Positions 7,758-15,066 of a DNA stretch of 28,170 nucleotides are shown here, piece by piece. Each line of letters starts with the position of its first letter. The first letter of the stretch is position 1. The DNA comes from Minisyncoccota bacterium. Its GTDB lineage: Bacteria > Verrucomicrobiota > Lentisphaeria > Oligosphaerales > MVZH01. Below the pieces are notes generated by a model that saw only the letters and a list, made by a program, of their open reading frames with translations, searched no databases and was not told the DNA's origin. The translations under genes and the position numbers were made by a program. The DNA is taken from the NCBI GenBank assembly GCA_021734725.1, contig JAIPIM010000009.1, forward strand, positions 1-28,170, written 5' to 3'.

Positions 7758-10700
7758 ATGAGTGTTATCGGGACTTTATCATCGCCCCGCAGAGGCGCCC
7801 AATACAAGCGCGGACGGCGTGCGGGGGGTGCGGCGTTGTTGCTTAGCGTGTTGACGGCATTGGCATGGGGTCCGTGCCCGGTAAATGCGGATACGTGCTA
7901 CGTTTCCACAAGGACCGGTGACGACGCCAATTCCGGGGTGGATCGCGGCAATGCCTGGGCGACGCTGTCGCATGCGACAGTTCACGCGGGTGACGGGGAC
8001 ACTCTGCACGTTGGGGGAGGGATTTATAGGCTGGATCGAACCATCACTGTCGAGAAGGCCGTGCGCATTACGGGCGGGGGTGACGACGGCGAGGCTATTC
8101 TGGATGGGCGCGGTGCTCATACGTGCCTGCAAATCTCTCATCCGGAGGCGGTCGTCGAAGGGTTGACCATCCGCAACGGGTATGGCAATCCCGGTGGCGT
8201 GCTTCTTGAATCCGGCACCTTGCGCAAGTGCACTGTCAGCGGCAATATCACCGGCAGTTGGACGGATCATACCTTTGTCGGCGGAATTCTGGCACGGGGA
8301 AGCGACAGCCGCGTTGAAAACTGTATGATTTCCGGAAACCGCGGCGGGCGCTGGGGTGTGGGTGGCGCGGAGATCGCGGAGGGGGCCCTTTTGCGGAATT
8401 GTCTGGTCATGGGCAACTGGGTTCTTGGATCGAACGCCAGCAGCCCCGGCGGGATCAGCGCCGGCAGTGACGCTCGTATCGAAAACTGCACGGTGGTCGG
8501 CAATCATTCACCGAACAAGAATGGCATTGGCGGTATCCGCGCCGGCAGGGGGACCGTCATCCTGCGCAACAGCATTGTGTATTTCAATCGCGGAGAAAAA
8601 GCTGATGATCTTGCCGGTGCCGGGCGTTTTACCGAATCTTCGCACAACATTGTCGGCAACTTGGCTTCGGGGCTTGACAAAAAGAACAACTCCACCGCGG
8701 CCCCTGAATTTATGGCCGGCGGAACCGGGGTTGGGGGGGGTCACCAGCCCGGTGACTACCGTCTTTTCCCGGGATCTCCCGCCATTGATGGAGGTATGAA
8801 TCAGGACTGGATGGCGCATGCCGTTGGCTTGGGCGGCAACCCGCGTATCAGCGGGAATGCCGTTGACATCGGTGCGTACGAGTACCCCCTCGGTGCTTTA
8901 GCCGTTGCATTTCGTGTTACCCCGGAAAGCGGTTTTCAGGCGGAAACGGACGTCACATTTGAGGCTGGGGTGGCGGGTAAGAATATCGAAGGCCTTCAGT
9001 ACGACTGGGATTTCGAGAATGACGGTAAGATTGACGCATCCGGACCGGATAAGAAAGAAGTAACGCATGGTTACAAGCAAAGCGGTTTGAAGACAGTGAG
9101 ACTGGCCGTGCGCAATGATGCGGGAGATGAGTCAGAGGCCGTTGTGGTGGATGTTGTGCGGATTGGTCCTCGTGAGGTGTATCTGGCCCAGGCGGGTCAG
9201 GTGCCGGTTTTTCCTTTTGACAGCTGGGAGACGGCGGCCGCCAGTCTGGCCAATGCTGTTGATGCGGCGGTTTCGGGTGCGACAATCCACGTTGGCGAAG
9301 GGGTTTACGCTCCCGCGGCGACGGTGGTGGTCGATCGCGGCATAGCAATCGTTGGCGTGGAAGGGGCAACCAAGACATTTCTGGATGGTCGCGACAGGGT
9401 TCGCTGCCTCCGTCTCCGTCATTCTGAAGCGACGCTCGAAGGAATCACGATCATTCACGACGGAGCGGATAACGTTCGCGACTTCGGCGCTGTCGGCGAC
9501 GGTGAAGCGAACGACGCACCGGCCATTCAAGCCGCGCTTGAGGCGGCAATGGGTGGGACCCTCGTGTTTCCGCCGGGTAACTATCGTCTCGATTCCAGCT
9601 TTGGGGTCACTGTGAGGGACAATCTGACGCTGCGTGGGACTCCAGGTGAAACTGTCCTGATTTTCAGTCGCGATCACGGTCTAAGCTTTGGAGCGCCGTC
9701 CGTGGGCGGGGGGGGCTTGCAGGCTGACGTAGCGCGGGGCGACACGGTGCTGACGCTTGAAGACGTTGATGGTATTCAGCCGGGGGACTTGGTCAGTGTA
9801 GCCGATTCGACCGTGCGTGAAACGGGATGGAAACGTCCCGGTCGGCATCTTTCGTATGTGCTTTCCGTGGATGCCGAACAAAAGACCATCGAGATTGCGC
9901 ATCCCCTGAATTTCGATTTCACGCGCGAGGCTGGTGCCCGGGCAAGCCTCCACCGTCCGCACGGCAAATTGCGCCTCGAGGGGCTGGACTTTTTGGTGGG
10001 CGATCCCATGCGGACGTGGTCCTCGGGGATGCTGTCCTTCGGTGGATTGAAAGGGGCCGAATGTCGTGACCTGCGTTTTCTGGGCGTGCGCGAGCATGGT
10101 CATAATGCCATGTCCATCAGCGGTTGCCTGGACAGTAGATTTCAAAACATTTACTTCGACTGCATTCTCTATGGTGTTACCGTCGGCAACTCTCGCAACA
10201 CGTTTTTCGAGGACATTAAGAGTTACAACGGGCGGCATCCCGTGGTTCCCGCCAGTTGGAGCGACGGCATCTACGTCGACGGGTTGAGCGGTGACAACAA
10301 CCAGGGGATTATGGACGCGCATCCGGCGTTCAACATTCATTACAATCATGTCATTGCGACCACCGACGGTTCCTCCAACCTGCGCAGCGTAGGTGGGTCG
10401 GTGCGCAACAGTATTTTCATTTCACGAAAAGAGATCCGCTACGGTCCTTACTTTCAGAGTGTGGCTCTCGTGGATCCGGAAATCTACCGGGATTATACGT
10501 TCGAGATGGAGAATGTTCATTGGCAGGCTTCGCGTCCTATCGGTATCGGCAACTGCGGCACTGTTATTTTGCGCGATGTCCGTAATGTCAATCGACGCGG
10601 TGAAGAAGTCGGGATCAACGTCGGACCGCACGTCGGCAAGGTGGTGCTTGACAATACCAAGCCGGGCAACATCCGGGTTGCCAATGTGGAGATGGTTGGC

Positions 10701-11249
10701 GAGAATCGACTGAATGCCGTCCACCGTTCGCTGTCCTGGACGTCGAGCGACGGTGCCGAACAGACGTTAGAGGAGGGGTACGTGCTGGATTTCGAGAACA
10801 ATCTGTTAAGTCGGGACAGCCATCAGATGCGTGCGCACGGGCGGATCTTCGCGGGGCGCCCCGGGGAACCTGTTGCCATCAAGCTGCGGATTTTCGACAA
10901 CTACACGGGAGATGCCGCCAGTCAGCGCTGGGTCTACGGTGTTTTGAAATTGAAAGCGGTTGTTGACCACGCGAACGCCGGCGGCTACCAGATTCTGGAA
11001 CAGCATTACCATTTTAAGCACAAGCGTGTGTCCGCTTACGGCTTGTCCTTTCAGGCCGATCCGGTGTACGTCAACCAGCCTGCCGGTCAACAGAATGCGA
11101 CCCTGGAAATGGCGCTTTCCAATCCGGTGTTCGGCGCAAATGAGGGTAGCGGCGAACGCTGGTTTCAAGTGGATGTCAATCTCGGCAGCGGCAGGACAAA
11201 CCCTGCGTATCACCTGTTTTATGAAATCGAGTTGTATGGGCGTAACTGA
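7758..11249 (+). CDS. Secreted beta-helix / PKD / pectate-lyase-3 fusion protein
   Basis: 1163 residues from the ATG at 7758, chosen because AAAAGGAAG sits just upstream and a signal peptide follows directly: basic n-region (RRGAQYKRGRR), hydrophobic ALLLSVLTALAW, likely cleavage VNA|DT near 44. An in-frame TTG at 7650 and ATG at 7659 lie in the leader and are less likely. Domains in order: right-handed beta-helix (about 47-370) with YVSTRTGDDANSG and the closing motif SPAIDGG...DIGAYE; PKD domain (about 378-460, YDWDFENDG); a second short beta-helix start (about 468-570); a pectate-lyase-3/GH55-type helix opening at VRDFGAVGDGEANDAPAIQA (about 572) to about 960; and a C-terminal beta-sandwich. 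These folds bind or cleave acidic polysaccharides such as pectin. The second helix passes straight into the lyase motif, suggesting domain fusion. Exact activity is unknown. Confidence 0.8.
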   Translation: MSVIGTLSSPRRGAQYKRGRRAGGAALLLSVLTALAWGPCPVNADTCYVSTRTGDDANSGVDRGNAWATLSHATVHAGDGDTLHVGGGIYRLDRTITVEKAVRITGGGDDGEAILDGRGAHTCLQISHPEAVVEGLTIRNGYGNPGGVLLESGTLRKCTVSGNITGSWTDHTFVGGILARGSDSRVENCMISGNRGGRWGVGGAEIAEGALLRNCLVMGNWVLGSNASSPGGISAGSDARIENCTVVGNHSPNKNGIGGIRAGRGTVILRNSIVYFNRGEKADDLAGAGRFTESSHNIVGNLASGLDKKNNSTAAPEFMAGGTGVGGGHQPGDYRLFPGSPAIDGGMNQDWMAHAVGLGGNPRISGNAVDIGAYEYPLGALAVAFRVTPESGFQAETDVTFEAGVAGKNIEGLQYDWDFENDGKIDASGPDKKEVTHGYKQSGLKTVRLAVRNDAGDESEAVVVDVVRIGPREVYLAQAGQVPVFPFDSWETAAASLANAVDAAVSGATIHVGEGVYAPAATVVVDRGIAIVGVEGATKTFLDGRDRVRCLRLRHSEATLEGITIIHDGADNVRDFGAVGDGEANDAPAIQAALEAAMGGTLVFPPGNYRLDSSFGVTVRDNLTLRGTPGETVLIFSRDHGLSFGAPSVGGGGLQADVARGDTVLTLEDVDGIQPGDLVSVADSTVRETGWKRPGRHLSYVLSVDAEQKTIEIAHPLNFDFTREAGARASLHRPHGKLRLEGLDFLVGDPMRTWSSGMLSFGGLKGAECRDLRFLGVREHGHNAMSISGCLDSRFQNIYFDCILYGVTVGNSRNTFFEDIKSYNGRHPVVPASWSDGIYVDGLSGDNNQGIMDAHPAFNIHYNHVIATTDGSSNLRSVGGSVRNSIFISRKEIRYGPYFQSVALVDPEIYRDYTFEMENVHWQASRPIGIGNCGTVILRDVRNVNRRGEEVGINVGPHVGKVVLDNTKPGNIRVANVEMVGENRLNAVHRSLSWTSSDGAEQTLEEGYVLDFENNLLSRDSHQMRAHGRIFAGRPGEPVAIKLRIFDNYTGDAASQRWVYGVLKLKAVVDHANAGGYQILEQHYHFKHKRVSAYGLSFQADPVYVNQPAGQQNATLEMALSNPVFGANEGSGERWFQVDVNLGSGRTNPAYHLFYEIELYGRN

Positions 11250-11278
11250 GTTCTGAATACATGATGATAAGGAAAAAA

Positions 11279-14200
11279 ATGATGACAAAACGAGTTATGA
11301 CATTTGTGTGCGCGATTCTGGCTGTGTGTGCCTTTGGTGTCGATGACGAAACCATTGTGTTTATCCGTGTCGGGACGGACTCCCGCGGTCAGCCCAACAT
11401 GATTCTTGAGCGGATTCAGGCCGACGGCGGTCAACGAAACGTCATTTTCGACTCCGATATTCAGGAGACCGTGGAGACCCGCGGATACGACGATCAGCCG
11501 ATACCGTTCCCCAAGGTGCAGCGGTCGCCGGACATATCGGTGCTTGGCAAGAAAATTGTTCTCCGCCGCAGCTGGACGATTTCGGTCATGAACTGGGACG
11601 GTTCCGGAGCCGTCAATGTTACCCCTTACGGGCGGGAATGGTACGATCCGCGCTGGTCGCCGGACGGGCGACGGATCGCGCTCTGCGCGGACAAGCGGGA
11701 TGTCTCTGAGATATTTGTCATGGACCATGATGGCGCGAATTTGCGGAACCTCACGTGGAAGGGCAAATCCAACGAACGGTCTCCCGACTGGTCGCCGGAC
11801 GGTAAGAAAATGGTTTTCATCAGTGACCGAAATGGACAATTCGAACTGTTCACCATGAACGCGATGAATGGCATGGATCAGACACGGATACTCTCGCTCG
11901 ACGGCGATATTCGGGAACCTGACTGGGGGCCGCATGGACGTATCGCGTTTTCATTGCAGAAGCCGGATGGGAGTGCCGCGATTTTTTCGGTCGACCCGAA
12001 CGGCGAAAACGTGACCCAGTTAACCGACGGCACATCGTGGGACGGGCATGTTGCCTGGGATGCGGCTGGTAAACGATTGGCGTTCGCGTCCAACCGAAGC
12101 GGTACATCCGATATGTGGGTTTTGGATGTCGATTCGAAAGCTCTGCGTAACGTCACCAACAACGTGGAGGAGAATGAATTCTTCCCGGTTTGGGTGCCGA
12201 AACAATTGGGCGATGAGCCGCTGGCTGTTGCCGCGACGAACGGAGCGGCGGCGAACATTGCCGGCGTGGAGTTGCCGCGGCCGCGATTACTGTTTCGGGC
12301 GGAAGACTTGCCAAGCATTCGCGCAATGGTTGGACAGGAACCCCATGCGTCCGTGTGGAAGGCGTTTCTTGGGAGTTGCGACGCTTTGCTCGATTCGGAA
12401 TCCGGTGCATCGAAAAAAGTTGAGGCCTCCATTGCGTCGATCGAGGGCAATCCATCCCGGGGGCTGTACGACCGTTCCAACTGGATTGAACCTGTTTTCC
12501 ACCTCGCTTTTGCCCGGCAGGTCACCGGTGAACGGCGGTATGGTGAGCGGGCCGCGGCGTGGCTTGTCAGAATCGCGAAGGAATATGCCAAGTGGCATCA
12601 GGGCATGGTTCACGAGTATCCCGTTGCCTGTGCTTACGACTGGCTGTACGATTTGTTCAAGCCGGACGATCTCAAGGTGCTGACGGGTCTTCTGCAGACC
12701 GACGCCGCGCGAGCGTACAAGAGCATCAACGACCGTTACTTCGGGGAGACCAATCTGATTGCGAGCAACTTCGCCACGCACGCCGCCGGTTCCGTTGGTC
12801 CCCTCATGCTGGCATTGTCGGGAGAGCCCGGAAGCAGGGCCGAGTGGTTGTCCGCGGCGGCCAGGCTGACCTCCATCAATCTGAACACCTGGATTGGCGA
12901 ATCGGGAGATGCTTCTGAGGGGACGTCGTACTTCAACTACCCCATCAACCTGTTGACGCCGTTTTTGGTCAGCCTCAAGATCAATGAGTTACATCCCGAG
13001 ACGTGGAATTCCAACCTGCGCAAGTTCGCGGATTGGTATGCCATTGTCAATGCCGGCGGGATGCTGCCGGCGCTCGGTGACAGCGACGGCGGGCCTATCA
13101 GTTTCCCCCAAGGGCTGTTGCAACTGTATCCCGACAACCAGACTGCTCGCAAATTATGGAACAGTGTTCCGCGCGCGGAAAAACCGTCCGCGAGCGTGCT
13201 TTCGCTGCTTTGGTTCGAACCTTCCGAGAATCAGCCGCAGGATTACACGGGGTTCCCCAAGGCCGCCTACTTTGACAGCCAGAATTATCAGGTTTTCCGC
13301 ACGGGCTACAGTGATGATTCGCTGTTGCTCACATTCAGTCTGACGGCGGGCGGGCACGCGCACCTCGAGTGCGGCGCCGTCAGCCTACACGGTTTTGGTC
13401 AGAAACTGTTGGTCGATCCCGGCCAGGCTGTGTCCGCGGCGGACTGCCATTCGCAATTGCTGATCAACGGCGAGGGGCGGTTTTTGAATTACCAGCCAGC
13501 CAATGCTCCGCGCCAGCGTATTTCCCCGATCCAGTCCGAGGCGCTTGCGGCCGGTGCCGCGGTCAACATGGCGCCTGCCTTTGCCACGCGTCAGGTTGGT
13601 TCGCATAACGGTGCCGGGTACAGCATTCCGGCGCCGGGCATGAAACTCGAACATGGAAGTCGCGCGGTACTAATGGTGGGGGAGGACACGAGTGTGGCGC
13701 CGCCGTATTACCTTGTCTACGACGATGTGCGGGTGAATGAGAGGGAGAGTCAATATGAGCAGCTTTACATTGGGAATGCGGACATGATACCGCGGGATAA
13801 CGGCGAGGGGGCCTTTGTTTTTGGCAAGCGCTATGCCGGTGCGTGGCTTGCACCCGTGGACAATGCGAAAGGAGAGGCCAGTCTCGAGTTTGACGTTGAA
13901 ACGCCGGGCAACTACCAAGTCTGGGTTTACATGAAACGGAATCCGGAGTCTGGGCGTACCGGCAATTTTGCCTTCCGATTGGGTGAATCAACCTACAACG
14001 CGCTGGCCGCATTCCGTTCTAATCGTGCTGCTTGCTGGCAGTGGGGGGCGGTCATTTTCCGGGAGGGGGGGCATGCGGATCATGCGGCAACGCGTCGTCG
14101 CGTCAGTGGTGAACCCGTGGTGAGTACTGTATCGCTGGCGGCGGGCAAGCAGACACTGCGAGTGCTGCCGAGGAACACGATCTTTGCCAAGATTGCGTTG

Positions 14201-14662
14201 ATCCCTGAAGACGAGGCGGCGGTGTTCAATGGATGGGGCGAGTTGCCATCGGGAGCGTTGGCCCGTTCACATACCGATGCCGTCATTACCGGGGATGCGT
14301 GGAAACGGCACTCTTCCGAACGTCCTCCGGCGGAGTTGCTGGTGGCATCGTTGAATCTCGAGCCGGCAATCTTTGCGCAGGACAGCTTCAGCTTCAACAC
14401 GCGTTTTCATGGGCAGCAGTTCATTACGCTTCCGCGCGGGAGGCTGATCAAGCGGCAAGCGGCGTCCAATTTCCTTACGCTACTGTATGCGTATCTGCCG
14501 GGCATGGAACAGCCTGCGATAAGGCGGGAGAAGAACGGTGCGGTCATACGTTGGGAACACGCGGTTGACACGGTCACGACAACGGAGACGGAAATACTTG
14601 TGCGTCGAGAGCGTGATGACGGTAAACAGGAGGTCTTCCGGTACAAGCGTCCGCAGTGGTAA
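11279..14662 (+). CDS. TolB-like propeller fused to heparinase II/III-like lyase
   Basis: About 1127 residues. The start at 11279 was preferred over the ATG at 11261 because AAGGAAAAAA lies immediately before it; 11282 is also possible. MMTKRVMTFVCAILAVCAFG is a signal peptide. Residues about 23-312 carry PD40/TolB repeats (YDPRWSPDGRRIAL, SPDWSPDGKKMVFISDRNG, VAWDAAGKRLAFASNRSG), which form a beta-propeller. From about 335 (RPRLLFRAEDLPSIRAM) an alpha/alpha-toroid begins, with YDWLYDLF near 453, followed by a heparinase II/III beta-sandwich (GGHAHLECGAVSLHG near 690). A carbohydrate-binding-like module lies at about 867-975. It probably degrades an acidic polysaccharide outside the cytoplasm; the propeller may bind substrate or a partner. 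The stop codon TAA is the first part of a GCGGTCCTCCGGGCCGC repeat, so the C-terminus may have been set by repeat insertion. Confidence 0.8.
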   Translation: MMTKRVMTFVCAILAVCAFGVDDETIVFIRVGTDSRGQPNMILERIQADGGQRNVIFDSDIQETVETRGYDDQPIPFPKVQRSPDISVLGKKIVLRRSWTISVMNWDGSGAVNVTPYGREWYDPRWSPDGRRIALCADKRDVSEIFVMDHDGANLRNLTWKGKSNERSPDWSPDGKKMVFISDRNGQFELFTMNAMNGMDQTRILSLDGDIREPDWGPHGRIAFSLQKPDGSAAIFSVDPNGENVTQLTDGTSWDGHVAWDAAGKRLAFASNRSGTSDMWVLDVDSKALRNVTNNVEENEFFPVWVPKQLGDEPLAVAATNGAAANIAGVELPRPRLLFRAEDLPSIRAMVGQEPHASVWKAFLGSCDALLDSESGASKKVEASIASIEGNPSRGLYDRSNWIEPVFHLAFARQVTGERRYGERAAAWLVRIAKEYAKWHQGMVHEYPVACAYDWLYDLFKPDDLKVLTGLLQTDAARAYKSINDRYFGETNLIASNFATHAAGSVGPLMLALSGEPGSRAEWLSAAARLTSINLNTWIGESGDASEGTSYFNYPINLLTPFLVSLKINELHPETWNSNLRKFADWYAIVNAGGMLPALGDSDGGPISFPQGLLQLYPDNQTARKLWNSVPRAEKPSASVLSLLWFEPSENQPQDYTGFPKAAYFDSQNYQVFRTGYSDDSLLLTFSLTAGGHAHLECGAVSLHGFGQKLLVDPGQAVSAADCHSQLLINGEGRFLNYQPANAPRQRISPIQSEALAAGAAVNMAPAFATRQVGSHNGAGYSIPAPGMKLEHGSRAVLMVGEDTSVAPPYYLVYDDVRVNERESQYEQLYIGNADMIPRDNGEGAFVFGKRYAGAWLAPVDNAKGEASLEFDVETPGNYQVWVYMKRNPESGRTGNFAFRLGESTYNALAAFRSNRAACWQWGAVIFREGGHADHAATRRRVSGEPVVSTVSLAAGKQTLRVLPRNTIFAKIALIPEDEAAVFNGWGELPSGALARSHTDAVITGDAWKRHSSERPPAELLVASLNLEPAIFAQDSFSFNTRFHGQQFITLPRGRLIKRQAASNFLTLLYAYLPGMEQPAIRREKNGAVIRWEHAVDTVTTTETEILVRRERDDGKQEVFRYKRPQW

Positions 14663-14754
14663 CGCGGTCCTCCGGGCCGCACACCTGCGAATGGGCAGGT
14701 CTGGAGACGTACCCTGCTTTTCGCGCCGGATTGTAATGCGGTCCTCCGGGCCGC
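14660..14754 (+). repeat. Composite dispersed repeat, two copies, providing the upstream stop codon
   Basis: The core GCGGTCCTCCGGGCCGC lies at 14664-14680 and 14738-14754, a period of 74. The TAACGCGG at the start of copy one contains the stop codon of the preceding lyase. A GGGCAGGTCTGGAG motif and GCGCCGGATTGTAAT lie between the cores, in the same order as at 5577-5640. Confidence 0.85.
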
Positions 14755-14807
14755 AAAAATCTAAGAGAAACGCAAGTATCAAAACAAAAGGAACATTCAT
14801 TACGTAC

Positions 14808-15020
14808 GTGCTACCAACAAAAAAAACATGCCGCTTCACATTGATCGAGTTACTCGTTGTAATTGCCATCATCGGGATACTCGCGAGCATGTTGCTTCCC
14901 GCGCTTTCACGTGCCAAACAGCGTGCTCAGCGCGTCCTGTGCGGCGGTCAGTTGCGGCAGCTGTATATGTCTTTCTACACCTATCGCGAGACGTTTGACG
15001 ATCATTTTTGGGGATTCTGA
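14808..15020 (+). CDS. Short pseudopilin with prepilin-type N-terminal domain
   Basis: About 70 residues. The frame contains FTLIELLVVIAIIGILASML, a type IV prepilin / type II secretion pseudopilin cleavage and membrane segment with Glu at +5. The residue before Phe is Arg rather than the usual Gly. I chose GTG at 14808 as the nearest usable start; AAAGGA lies 15 bases upstream, and an ATT at 14799 has better spacing, so the start is uncertain. The frame remains open far upstream through the repeat, which is unlikely to be coding. Relatives are normally about 200 residues or more with a globular C-terminus; this one stops at YRETFDDHFWGF, where that domain would begin. It may be a truncated remnant or a minimal pilin. 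Confidence 0.6.
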   Translation: MLPTKKTCRFTLIELLVVIAIIGILASMLLPALSRAKQRAQRVLCGGQLRQLYMSFYTYRETFDDHFWGF

Positions 15021-15066
15021 ACGTGAACCAAAACTTCAGGAAGCACTGCAAAAAAAGGGAAACGGT

